From positions 143,501 through 207,500 of the forward strand of contig CAJXNC010000004.1 in the NCBI GenBank assembly GCA_913056125.1: a stretch of 64,000 nt of DNA. Reading direction: 5' to 3'. Below the pieces are notes generated by a model. That model had not been told where the DNA came from, did not search any database, and was given only the letters and a program-made list of their open reading frames with translations. A program made the position numbers and the translations under genes. Shown piece by piece: positions 9,214 through 17,619 of this stretch. How positions within the stretch are numbered: position 1 is the stretch's first letter; every line of letters begins with the position of its first letter. The stretch comes from an uncultured Altererythrobacter sp. Lineage in GTDB: Bacteria > Pseudomonadota > Alphaproteobacteria > Sphingomonadales > Sphingomonadaceae.

Positions 9214-10326
9214 ATGAAGATCACCGCAGCCCTCAGCGGTCGCGGTGGCGATTCGCCCGAGCTTGTCGCAATGGAACAGGAAGAGCCGCGTGCGGGCGAA
9301 ATGCGCATCCGCCTCGTCGCCACGGGCATCTGCCACACCGACCTCCACGAACATCCCGGCAGGCATTCTCCGCAGCCCATTGTGCTGGGGCATGAAGGCG
9401 CAGGCGTGGTCGAGAAGTTGGGTGAAGGGGTTACCGGTTTCGATGTCGGCGACCATGTGATCCTCTCCGGCAATAGCTGCGGCAAATGCCCTTCCTGCCT
9501 CGCCAATCGCCCGACCTATTGCGACCTTGCCATGCCGCTCTGCTTTGGCGGCCAGCGCATGGATGGGAGCACAGCGCTTTGTTGCGGCGAGGAGAAGGTG
9601 CATTCGCACTTCTTCGGCCAGTCCAGTTTCGCGACCCATTCCATCGTGCCGCAGCGCACGGCGGTGAAGATGGACAAGGACCTGCCACTGGAAAAACTCG
9701 GGCCGCTGGGCTGCGGGGTCATAACGGGGGCTGGCGGGGTCATAGAGGCGCTCAAGGTCGGCTTTGGCGATACAATCGCCATTTTCGGCACGGGCGGTGT
9801 GGGCCTTTCCGCTGTGATGGCGGCGAAATTGGTCGGCGCAAAGCGCGTAATTGCGGTGGACCTTTCGGCAGAGCGTCTGGAGCTGGCGCGCGAGCTGGGC
9901 GCGACCGACTGCTTCAAGGGCGATGAGGAGGATCTTGCCGTCAGGATTCGCGCTGTGACCGGGCGCGGGGTGGATTTCACTTTCAACACCACCAATGCCC
10001 AGAAGGTCCATACGCTGGCGCTCGAAGTGCTGGCGATGAACGGCACGGCGGGCTTTGTTGCCGCGCCGCTTCCCGGCCCCGAGGGACCTTGGGCGCCGCA
10101 AATGTTCGCCATGCTGGCAGGCGGCAAGCAATTGCGCGGCATTTTGGGCGGCGATGCCTATCCCACGACCTTCCTGCCGCAGATCGCCGAGTATTGGAGG
10201 CAGGGGAAATTCCCCTTCGACCGCATGCTCAGCTTCTATCCCTTTGCCGAGATCGACCGTGCCTTCGCCGATGCCCGCAGCGGCAAGGCGATCAAGCCCG
10301 TCCTGCTAATGGAGAATGCCCAATGA
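9214..10326 (+). CDS. Zinc-dependent alcohol dehydrogenase (aryl/class III-like MDR)
   Basis: A 370-residue medium-chain dehydrogenase. The catalytic zinc ligands are in [10 protein letters not shown] (Cys about 38) and GHEGAGVV, the structural zinc site is the four Cys in [15 protein letters not shown] (about 92-106), and the Rossmann loop is GTGGVGLS (about 193). The start ATG 9214 has a perfect AGGAGG at 9202-9207; the frame is open much further upstream but without a site. Close relatives include benzyl/aryl alcohol dehydrogenases. The gene overlaps the esterase gene by four bases (ATGA), so the two are translationally coupled. Confidence 0.92.
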   Translation: MKITAALSGRGGDSPELVAMEQEEPRAGEMRIRLVATGICHTDLHEHPGRHSPQPIVLGHEGAGVVEKLGEGVTGFDVGDHVILSGNSCGKCPSCLANRPTYCDLAMPLCFGGQRMDGSTALCCGEEKVHSHFFGQSSFATHSIVPQRTAVKMDKDLPLEKLGPLGCGVITGAGGVIEALKVGFGDTIAIFGTGGVGLSAVMAAKLVGAKRVIAVDLSAERLELARELGATDCFKGDEEDLAVRIRAVTGRGVDFTFNTTNAQKVHTLALEVLAMNGTAGFVAAPLPGPEGPWAPQMFAMLAGGKQLRGILGGDAYPTTFLPQIAEYWRQGKFPFDRMLSFYPFAEIDRAFADARSGKAIKPVLLMENAQ

Positions 10327-11186
10327 CCCCTGAAATCCGCGCCAAGATCGAGGCGCTGGGCCGTGCGCTGACGCCGGACATGCTGGGCGGGACGCATGGC
10401 ATATTCGTGCCGCGCAACCGCGGGATCGATCCTGCGACCAAGGTCACACGCGACATTTCCTATGGTCCTGACGAGCGTAACCGGCTGGACGTGTTCACGA
10501 CTGAAGGGCTCTCGGGCGCACCGGTCTTCATCTTCGTCCATGGCGGTGGCTTCGTCATGGGCGACAAGCATACCGAAGGCTCGCCCTTTTATTCGAACAT
10601 GGGCGATTTCGCCGCGCGCCACGGCATGGTCGGTGTGACGGTGACCTATCGCCTCGCGCCGGATCACAAATTCCCCGCCGGGCCGGACGACCTCAAGGCT
10701 GCGGTTCAATGGATCCGCGCCAATATTGCCGAGCATGGCGGCGATCCGGACAGGATCGTGCTGTCGGGCCAGTCTGCGGGTGCGGTGCATGTGGCGGGCT
10801 ATGTCGCGCATCATCGCGAGCACGCGCAGGGCATTGCCGGGGCTGTGATGATGAGCGGGATCTACGACACCGTGACCTGTGAGCCTAACCAGTTCGCCGA
10901 GGCCTATTACGGGGAGGACCGCAAGGGCTGGGGACCGGCTTCCTGCATGGCCGGATTGCTCAACACGGACATTCCGCTGCAATTCACCGTTTGCGAGTTC
11001 GATCCGGACGATTTCCAACGCCAGGCCGGGCAGGTGGTGAGCCAGTGGATTCAGGCGAAAGGCCTCTATCCCGAAATGCATTTCCTTTCTGGGCACAACC
11101 ACCTCTCGCCCGCGCTGTCGATCGGCAGCGACCAGGTCGAAATAGAGCGGATGATTGCCGGTTTTGTAAGCCGCGTGACCCGCTGA
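10323..11186 (+). CDS. Alpha/beta hydrolase, HSL-type esterase
   Basis: A 287-residue esterase. The oxyanion-hole HGGGF (about residue 75) and nucleophile elbow GQSAG (about 147) are the two signatures of the hormone-sensitive-lipase family. A likely catalytic Asp is in EFDPDD and the His in SGHNHLSP near the C-terminus. It would hydrolyse short esters or, as in related kynurenine formamidases, amides. ATG 10323 overlaps the TGA of the alcohol dehydrogenase, indicating one operon of aldehyde dehydrogenase, alcohol dehydrogenase and esterase. The substrate is unknown. Confidence 0.88.
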   Translation: MTPEIRAKIEALGRALTPDMLGGTHGIFVPRNRGIDPATKVTRDISYGPDERNRLDVFTTEGLSGAPVFIFVHGGGFVMGDKHTEGSPFYSNMGDFAARHGMVGVTVTYRLAPDHKFPAGPDDLKAAVQWIRANIAEHGGDPDRIVLSGQSAGAVHVAGYVAHHREHAQGIAGAVMMSGIYDTVTCEPNQFAEAYYGEDRKGWGPASCMAGLLNTDIPLQFTVCEFDPDDFQRQAGQVVSQWIQAKGLYPEMHFLSGHNHLSPALSIGSDQVEIERMIAGFVSRVTR

Positions 11187-11197
11187 GCGGATCCGCT

Positions 11198-14100
11198 TTA
11201 CCCGATGGCGCGGCGCGGCATGTCGCAGACTGGCGAAGGCTCGAAAGCCTGCAGTCCGGGTCCGTTCCTCTCAAGCATTGAGGCAACGGCATCGGCCGGC
11301 TGGGCCCGCGCAAACAGGAATCCCTGCCCGACATTGCAACCATAACGCAGCAGACGTTCGACATGGCGCTCTTCCTCGATGCCCTCGGCGACCACGCCGA
11401 TGCCCAGGTTGCGGCCCAGATTTACAACCGCACGGACGATCGCATCGTCGCCCGCATCGGTCTCCATGTCGCGCACGAAGCTGCGGTCGATCTTGATGGT
11501 ATCGACCGGGAATTGTTTGAGGTGGCGCAGCGAGGCATAGCCCGTGCCGAAGTCGTCGAGGGCGATGTGCACCCCGGCGGAACTGAACATTGCGAGTGCG
11601 TTCTGAACGTATTCGGCACCGCACCCGAGGAACACCGTCTCGGTCACTTCGAGCTGGAACATCGATGTCGGGACCTCGGCCCGTTCGAGCTGGCTTAGCA
11701 CATCTTCCGCGAAGTCCCTGCGGCGGAAGTCGGCGGCGGACGCGTTGATTGCCACGTGGCCGAACTGGAATCCCTGATCGAGCCAGTTGCGCATATCGGC
11801 GATGGCCTGCTCGATCATGCGGTCCGTGAGGTCGGCAGCGACGTCGAGATCCTCAAATGCGGCTTCGAGAGTTTCAGGCAACCTGATCTGTCCGCCTGGC
11901 GCGCGCCATCGCAGCAGCGCCTCGAATCCGAGGACGCTGCGGCTGCGCAGGTCCACCTTGGGTTGATAGTAGGTGAGGATCTGGTCTCTTTTGATCGCAT
12001 CGCGGGCGAGGTGGACCATATTCGTACGACGCTCGAATTCGTCGCGCATGGCCGGATCATACATCTTGCTTGTCGATCGACCCGCATTCTTGGCGGAATA
12101 GAGCGCCATGTCGGCGTTCTTCATCAGCTCAGCCGGTGTGGTACCGTCATTGGGGAACATGGCTCCACCGATGCTCGTGCGGCAATCCAGGATCTGGCCT
12201 TTATACACAAACGGATCGCGAAGCCGTTGGTAGATCGATTGCGAGAGTTCTTCGAGGCGCTGGCTTTCCGCAACCTCTGAGAGGATGATGGCGAATTCGT
12301 CGCCGCCCAGTCGCGCCACCACGTCCCCCGGCCGGACCACGGCGTTGAGGCGTTCGGCGAACATCCTCAGCAGCCGGTCGCCGGCATCGTGGCCGAGCGT
12401 GTCGTTGATCTCTTTGAAGTGATCGAGATCCAGCAACAGCAGGCCGACTGGCTTTCCGGAATTGCGTCTCTGGCGGGTGATCTGATCGAGCTTCTCCTGG
12501 AACTTGGTCCGATTGGCGAGCCGAGTCAGCGTATCATGATTCGCGCTCCAGCGGATGCGTTCTTCGGCGTTACGTTCCTCCGTTGTGTCGCGGAACGTGA
12601 TGATGATGCGATCGAGATTACTGACAGATCGACCGATCTTCCAGCAGTCGAGCGCCACCCAGCGCTCCGTCTGATCACTCGCCCGCAAGATCCTGAAGGA
12701 ATCGTTGAGCTTTATCGATCCGGCAGCGGCCATGGCCTCTGCGCCCATGGCCAAGAAGCGTTCGCTGTCGTCGGGGTGGATACAATCCAACGCAGCCTGC
12801 ACGCTCGGCTCAAGCTCTTCGGGCAGACCGAGAATCTCGTATAGTCGCTGCGACCACCGCCGCGTGTCGGTAGCGGGGTCGTAGTCCCATACGCCCAAGC
12901 CAACAGCCTCGGCGGCGAGTCTAAAGCTCTCTTCGCTTTCGCGCAGCGCCTCTTCGGCGCGCTTGCGATCGGTAATGTCCAGATGCGCTCCGATACTGCG
13001 AACCGGCTTGCCGCTCGCATCTCGCTGCATCTTGGTTCGACTGTGAATCCAGCGGACCTCGCCGGTCTTGCCATGTAAGATGCGGAATTCGCAATCAAAG
13101 GTGCCGTCTATCTGCAGGCTGGTACCGATCCGGTCGACCAGAATCTGGCGATCGTCGGAGTGGATGTATTCGAGAAATTTCTCGAAATTCAGCGTTTCGG
13201 TGCCTTCCGGGAGGCCGAGCTGATCGATCAGGCGTTCCGAAACATGCGTCAGACCGCCTTCCTCGACCCAGAACTCGGCCAGGCCGGTTGCTTCCTGCAC
13301 CAGGCGCAGCCGCTGCTCGCTTTCCTGCAGGGCGAGCTCTGACATCTTCCGGTCGGTAATATCCTGGTGGGCACCTATGGTTCTTGTGATATTCCCCTCG
13401 GCGTCGCGAAGGAGCTTGGTGCGGCAGGAAATCCAGCGCACGGCGCCGTCGTTCTGCCGTGTGATCCTGTATTCGGCATCAAAGATTTCGTCGTCGTTTA
13501 TGGCGCGCTCCATCTCCTCGCGCAGGGGTTCGCGATCCTCGGGGTGGACGAGTTCGAGAAGACCCCAGGTGGAAATGGTGTTGTCGCCCACCGGGAGGCC
13601 GACCTGCTCGAAGAACCGGTCGGAACAATAGGTGATCTCACCTCCGTCATTTTCGAAGTCCGCAAGGCCGGTCGCTTCATGGACAAGGCGCAGGCGCTCC
13701 TCGCTACGCCGCAAGTCGTCTTCCGCCTTCTTCCGCTCGGTGACGTCGCGCGTGATACTCATTACACCACAGCTGCCGTCAGGCAGGTCGATCGGGACGG
13801 TGTGTGCTTCGACATGCCGCCTCGTTCCCTTCAGTCCGACTATTTCATAGTTCCAGACTATACTCTCGCCTTCGAGGACTCGTTTGTGCACGTCGATGCA
13901 CTTGGCCGTGTACTCCGCTGGAACGGGAGAATGTCCGGAGGCCTGCAGTGTCTCCATGTCCGGCACTTCGAGTACTTCGAGGCCCCTGCGGTTGATGTAT
14001 GTGAGCCGCGCGTTCTCATCGAAGATCTTCACGCAGTCGGGCATTGCCTCAAGCATCGCAGCAAGCCTGGACTCGCTCTGTCGCAGGGCTTCTTCCGCCG

Positions 14101-14515
14101 CAAGGCGGTCGGAGATATCTTCGAAGGTGGCGACCAGGTTGTTTCCGAGGGTGGTGCGTCCCGGATGAATGACAAACGTCCGACCGCCGCGCTGGATACG
14201 CGCAGGTGACTCGCGATCGCAGTCGAGATTGTCCCAGAACGCGGCCTCGATGTCGTCGATTGTGCGGTCGGGCTCGTAATAACCCTCTTTCATCGCCATT
14301 TCGATCAGTTCGCGAACCGTCAGGCCGGGTTGGACCAACTCCGGCGGCAGGCCGATCACCTCGGGATAGCGTCGGTTGCAGAAGGCGATGCGGCCGTCGC
14401 TATCGAACAGGCACAATCCGTGCCTGACATTCTCGATTGCATCCTCGAGCATCCTCAGCCGGCTCAGAAGCTCGCCATACCGTTTGTTACGGTGGTCCAT
14501 CAACTCAAGTGTCAT
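11198..14515 (-). CDS. Multi-PAS GGDEF-EAL protein (c-di-GMP synthase/phosphodiesterase)
   Basis: A 1105-residue cytoplasmic sensor. Five PAS-type domains lie at about 20-135, 145-260, 270-385, 400-510 and 520-645. The third and fourth are near-duplicates (each has RLRLVxEATGLA and GAHxDITDRK). The GGDEF domain (about 660-820) has an intact RLGGDEF with an upstream RPGD inhibitory I-site. The EAL domain (about 835-1085) keeps GFEALLRW, ALDDFGTGYASL, KIDRSFV and VVAEGIE, so it should be active. No transmembrane segment is evident, so the signal is likely internal. It converges on the esterase gene, 11 bases apart. Confidence 0.93.
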   Translation of the reverse strand: MTLELMDHRNKRYGELLSRLRMLEDAIENVRHGLCLFDSDGRIAFCNRRYPEVIGLPPELVQPGLTVRELIEMAMKEGYYEPDRTIDDIEAAFWDNLDCDRESPARIQRGGRTFVIHPGRTTLGNNLVATFEDISDRLAAEEALRQSESRLAAMLEAMPDCVKIFDENARLTYINRRGLEVLEVPDMETLQASGHSPVPAEYTAKCIDVHKRVLEGESIVWNYEIVGLKGTRRHVEAHTVPIDLPDGSCGVMSITRDVTERKKAEDDLRRSEERLRLVHEATGLADFENDGGEITYCSDRFFEQVGLPVGDNTISTWGLLELVHPEDREPLREEMERAINDDEIFDAEYRITRQNDGAVRWISCRTKLLRDAEGNITRTIGAHQDITDRKMSELALQESEQRLRLVQEATGLAEFWVEEGGLTHVSERLIDQLGLPEGTETLNFEKFLEYIHSDDRQILVDRIGTSLQIDGTFDCEFRILHGKTGEVRWIHSRTKMQRDASGKPVRSIGAHLDITDRKRAEEALRESEESFRLAAEAVGLGVWDYDPATDTRRWSQRLYEILGLPEELEPSVQAALDCIHPDDSERFLAMGAEAMAAAGSIKLNDSFRILRASDQTERWVALDCWKIGRSVSNLDRIIITFRDTTEERNAEERIRWSANHDTLTRLANRTKFQEKLDQITRQRRNSGKPVGLLLLDLDHFKEINDTLGHDAGDRLLRMFAERLNAVVRPGDVVARLGGDEFAIILSEVAESQRLEELSQSIYQRLRDPFVYKGQILDCRTSIGGAMFPNDGTTPAELMKNADMALYSAKNAGRSTSKMYDPAMRDEFERRTNMVHLARDAIKRDQILTYYQPKVDLRSRSVLGFEALLRWRAPGGQIRLPETLEAAFEDLDVAADLTDRMIEQAIADMRNWLDQGFQFGHVAINASAADFRRRDFAEDVLSQLERAEVPTSMFQLEVTETVFLGCGAEYVQNALAMFSSAGVHIALDDFGTGYASLRHLKQFPVDTIKIDRSFVRDMETDAGDDAIVRAVVNLGRNLGIGVVAEGIEEERHVERLLRYGCNVGQGFLFARAQPADAVASMLERNGPGLQAFEPSPVCDMPRRAIG

Positions 14516-14788
14516 TGCCGCGACACTCCCGTGTTCTTATTGTTTTTTACGGCAGAATTCGGCGTGGTTTTCCGTTCATGCACCACTCGCGCTGCCGCAC
14601 ACTGATCGCAGCAATCAAGTAGATGGAATAGCTAAACTAAGTGTTACGGATGCCGCCGGCGGCACGCGGCAGGCCTCGCCATGCGGAGAAGGATGAACGC
14701 GATCATACCCCCGCCGAGATAGTCATGCGTTGAGAAACAGAACTTCGCGCCGACGAGGCAATCGTCGTTGCCTCGTTCAGTTGCCGTT
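14516..14788. other. Intergenic gap between the GGDEF-EAL gene and the dksA-like gene
   Basis: 273 bases with no convincing gene; the open frames crossing it lack ribosome binding sites and family similarity. The only structure seen is a stem-loop at 14754-14775 (CGAGGCAA pairing with TTGCCTCG around TCGTCG). It lies just past the stop of the dksA-like gene on the minus strand, without a T run. The rest should hold the promoter of the GGDEF-EAL gene. Confidence 0.5.
14754..14775 (-). terminator. Stem-loop downstream of the dksA-like gene
   Basis: A perfect 8-bp stem, CGAGGCAA/TTGCCTCG, with a six-base loop, begins about 14 bases after the stop codon. It lacks a T tract, so it may be a Rho-dependent end or an mRNA-stabilising hairpin rather than an intrinsic terminator. 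Confidence 0.35.
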
Positions 14789-15112
14789 TCAGCCCTTGCT
14801 GGCGCAGTCGATGCACAAGGCCGCTTCTGGCCGCGCTTCGAGCCTGCCTGGCGAGATTTCCGCGCCGCACTGGGTGCAATAGCCATATTCGCCGGCCTCG
14901 ATCCGGTCGAGCGCACGCTTGGTGGAGGCGATTTCGCGGGTCACCAGCGCGGCCTGCGCTTCGAGGGATTCATCGTCCTCCATCTGCACTGCGCGTTCGG
15001 AGGAATCGGGATCGTGGGGCTCGTCGAGATCGCGCTGGATATGCGCAATGCGCTCCTCCAGTTCGCCCAACATGGTCTCGAGGGTGGCTTTCGCCTTGGC
15101 GGTATCTGCCAT
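14789..15112 (-). CDS. DksA/TraR-type zinc-finger regulator
   Basis: A 107-residue protein with an N-terminal helical hairpin (about 1-75, acidic tip DEPHDPDSSERAVQMEDDES) and a C4 zinc finger, CTQC (about 80-83) and CIDC (about 101-104). This matches the TraR/DksA family, which binds the RNA polymerase secondary channel. It is shorter than E. coli DksA (151) and is of the short conserved alphaproteobacterial type. It follows the carotenoid oxygenase gene by 11 bases on the same strand. Confidence 0.85.
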   Translation of the reverse strand: MADTAKAKATLETMLGELEERIAHIQRDLDEPHDPDSSERAVQMEDDESLEAQAALVTREIASTKRALDRIEAGEYGYCTQCGAEISPGRLEARPEAALCIDCASKG

Positions 15113-15123
15113 TTACATTGCTC

Positions 15124-16545
15124 CTAAGCTTGTACCCAGCAACCGTGAAAGCTCATCGGCAGGGCGAAGGGAAGCTTCACCGTGGCAATGGGTTCGCGGC
15201 TGACATCGTTTCCATCCAGAATCAGCAGGTCGACACGGCGCTCATCCATGCGATCGATCACGGTCAAGATATATCCGTCGCCTTCCGGCGCATCGGGCGT
15301 GCGCGGCACGAAGACCGGCTCCTGGCTGGCGGCATTCTCCAGCTCGTGGACCTTGATTGTACCCCTTTCCCAATCGATCTGGCCTACGCCCATCTGCGGG
15401 AAATCGCGCAGCGCGAAATAGCCCGTGCGATATTTCTGCATCGCATAGCGGTCGTCGATCTTGGGCATGTCGCCCAGCGCGCCATTGACGGGTTCCATTG
15501 TCACTGCCTCGCTGTCCGGCTTGGACAGGTCGAAGGTGATGCGCGTGATCTGGGTGATGGTCTCGGGCATGGCCGGCTGGTTGCCGTGCTTGTCCTTGAA
15601 GAAGCTGAAGCAATTGCCGGGCGAACAGGGCGTGTCGATGATGACCTTGTCGCCTTCGGAATAGGCATTCATCACATGGCCCATCACGATGCCGGGTATG
15701 TCGAACCAGCGCATGTCCGTGGCCGGATCGCCATCGCGCGGCATCACGCCCCATTTGCTCGGCAGGTCGGGATCGTATTCGTAATAGTCGCCGCCCGCAC
15801 GCAGACGCGCCTCATCCGCCACCAGCGGCATGATTGGCAGTACGACATGCTCGCGCGTCACGCCCCAATCGTGGCACAGGCCGGGATAGGGCGTTTGGAA
15901 CCATTGCTCGCGCACCAGTTCGCCATCGGCACCGAAGACATGCAGGCTGGCATCGGTGGTCGGCTCGCCGCCGGCAAAGACACCGTAGCTCCACCATTCG
16001 CCGGTCTTGGGATCGATCTTGGGATGGGCGGTCAGAGCGGTGGATCTGAGATCGCCGAACCTGCCTCCGAATTGACCGATGCCGAGCGTTTCCAGCGTTT
16101 CGGGATCGACGCGATAGGGACGTGAATCCTCGCGCAGCATGAACAGCTCGCCATGATGCTCGAAGGCATAGGTGTTGCCGGTATTGTCACGTTGGGGAAG
16201 GTTGGAGACGCTTTCGTCGTCCGTGTATTTGTTGCGGTACTTGCCATAGAGGCGCCGCTTGGCCGCCTTTTCCGCCTTCATCCGCTCGGTCTCGACATAG
16301 CGGCTGCGGAAGGACACGTGCCCGTCCTCGAACTTGAACATCGAGACAAGCCCGTCGCCATTGAGGATGATATCCTCTTCCAGTGTCGGGTAAAGCCGGT
16401 CTCCCCCGGTGCGGTAATAGGCTCCATTGCGCAGCACTTCGGGGATTTCGCCCACCACCTCGCATTCGAAGACATCCGCCTCGAATCGCATCGGCATGCG
16501 GTACTGCAGGCCGAAACTGGCAAAGGGGTGAAATATTTCCGGCAT
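15124..16545 (-). CDS. Carotenoid/stilbene cleavage oxygenase (RPE65/CCD family)
   Basis: A 473-residue protein of the carotenoid cleavage dioxygenase family, non-haem iron enzymes that split a C=C bond with O2. The four iron-binding histidines are visible: HPKIDPKTG, CHDWG, the H of GHVMNAYSEG, and SFHGCWV close to the C-terminus. The start at 16545 has GGGAG six bases upstream; a longer frame to 16893 lies antisense to the next gene and is not used. It is divergent from an NTF2-like gene. Substrates could be carotenoids or lignostilbene-type aromatics; sequence does not decide. Confidence 0.9.
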   Translation of the reverse strand: MPEIFHPFASFGLQYRMPMRFEADVFECEVVGEIPEVLRNGAYYRTGGDRLYPTLEEDIILNGDGLVSMFKFEDGHVSFRSRYVETERMKAEKAAKRRLYGKYRNKYTDDESVSNLPQRDNTGNTYAFEHHGELFMLREDSRPYRVDPETLETLGIGQFGGRFGDLRSTALTAHPKIDPKTGEWWSYGVFAGGEPTTDASLHVFGADGELVREQWFQTPYPGLCHDWGVTREHVVLPIMPLVADEARLRAGGDYYEYDPDLPSKWGVMPRDGDPATDMRWFDIPGIVMGHVMNAYSEGDKVIIDTPCSPGNCFSFFKDKHGNQPAMPETITQITRITFDLSKPDSEAVTMEPVNGALGDMPKIDDRYAMQKYRTGYFALRDFPQMGVGQIDWERGTIKVHELENAASQEPVFVPRTPDAPEGDGYILTVIDRMDERRVDLLILDGNDVSREPIATVKLPFALPMSFHGCWVQA

Positions 16546-16626
16546 CGTCCTCTCCCTTGTTATAGCCTGCAATTGAATGGGATTAGGCGTGCATTGCAAG
16601 CACGCAATTGACGGGAGACAAAAGCG
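16546..16626. promoter_or_regulatory. Divergent promoter region with an inverted repeat
   Basis: 81 bases separate the oppositely oriented carotenoid oxygenase and NTF2-like genes. GCGTGC (16587-16592) and GCACGC (16600-16605) form a perfect 6-bp inverted repeat with a 7-base spacer. It is flanked by two copies of GCAATTGA (16569-16576 and 16604-16611). This is the architecture of an operator for a dimeric repressor, but no regulator gene is adjacent. Confidence 0.45.
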
Positions 16627-17181
16627 ATGAGCGAAGCCTGCTGGCCAGACGGGGTGCCGCAGATCATGCCGGCCGAGGATCGGGGCGAGATCGAGGAACT
16701 TTACGCCCGCTATGCCTGGGGCATCGACCTGGCGGATGAGGAACAGGCCATCGCCACGTTTGCCCGCGATGCCGAGTTCGATCACCTCTGGCAGGGCACG
16801 GTGAAGGGCCACGATGCCATTCGCGAGAACCTGCGCAGCCTTTGGTACGATCGTCAGCACTGGTGGTATGGCCGCCAGCACGTGATGAACCATTTCATCA
16901 TGGATCCGCGCGATGAAGGCGCGCGCGTGCGCTGCTTCTTCCAGATCATCCAGTGGAATGCGGACTACAACAACAACTTCGTCTTCGGCATCGGTACGCG
17001 CGACGACCGTCTGATCCGCGAAGATGGACGCTGGAAATTCTGGCGTCTGACGGTCAATGCCTGGACGCAGGTCGACCAGATCCCGTGGAAGGGCGATCGC
17101 ACGCTACCACAACGCCCGCCCTATACGAAGGAGCCCGCCGATACGCGGCCCTTCGACGAGCAGACGCGCGACCCGTTCTGA
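16627..17181 (+). CDS. NTF2/SnoaL-like cytoplasmic protein
   Basis: A 184-residue protein without a signal peptide. An N-terminal helix (DRGEIEELYARYAWGIDLADEE) is followed by FARDAEFDHLW, a GHDAIRENL helix and the cone-shaped sheet (VRCFFQIIQWNADYN, WKFWRLTVNAWTQVD), typical of SnoaL_4/NTF2-like proteins. Members include dehydratases, isomerases and dioxygenase beta-subunit-like proteins. Position opposite the carotenoid oxygenase suggests a role in the same pathway, possibly on its cleavage product. Function is otherwise unassigned. Confidence 0.78.
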   Translation: MSEACWPDGVPQIMPAEDRGEIEELYARYAWGIDLADEEQAIATFARDAEFDHLWQGTVKGHDAIRENLRSLWYDRQHWWYGRQHVMNHFIMDPRDEGARVRCFFQIIQWNADYNNNFVFGIGTRDDRLIREDGRWKFWRLTVNAWTQVDQIPWKGDRTLPQRPPYTKEPADTRPFDEQTRDPF

Positions 17182-17203
17182 TCGCCGCGCTCGTGGCGAG
17201 AAG

Positions 17204-17500
17204 TTACTTCTTGCCCTTCTGACCCGGGATCTTGGCGAGCTTGCGCTTCTTGCCGCCGGACTTGGCGGCAGCGGCTTTCTTGGTGGGCTTCTTCTTTTTC
17301 TTTTTCTTCGGCTTTGCCTCTTTGGCCAGCACGGCTTCGGCAAGGCGGCGGACGCTGGCAATGCGCGGACGGAAGTCGCGCGCAAGAACGCCCTTGGCAA
17401 GCTCGCTTATGCCGAGCGCGTCCTGATCCACCGGGGCGGGTTCGCCCGCGCTTGCAGTGTTTTCATTGGCGGGTGTTTTTGCCGTTGAATTTGCGGCCAT
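17204..17500 (-). CDS. Lys-rich basic protein of unknown function
   Basis: A 98-residue protein starting MAANSTAKTP, with GAGGA upstream of ATG 17500. Residues about 25-55 look globular (LGISELAKGVLARDFRPRIASVRRLAEAVLA), while the C-terminal ~40 residues are almost entirely Lys/Ala/Pro/Gly, including a run of seven lysines. The tail resembles histone H1-like or nucleic-acid-binding tails of bacteria, so DNA or RNA binding is plausible. It is convergent with the NTF2-like gene. No family is assigned with confidence. Confidence 0.65.
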   Translation of the reverse strand: MAANSTAKTPANENTASAGEPAPVDQDALGISELAKGVLARDFRPRIASVRRLAEAVLAKEAKPKKKKKKKPTKKAAAAKSGGKKRKLAKIPGQKGKK

Positions 17501-17619
17501 AAATCCTCTCAAGCATCATTCCTGATAAGAAGACACGGATTCCGTGGGGCCTGCAAGCCAAGCGTCACACAGTCACAAAAATGTCAAAAAACCCTTCGGC
17601 CGCCATCGGGGCTGGATTG

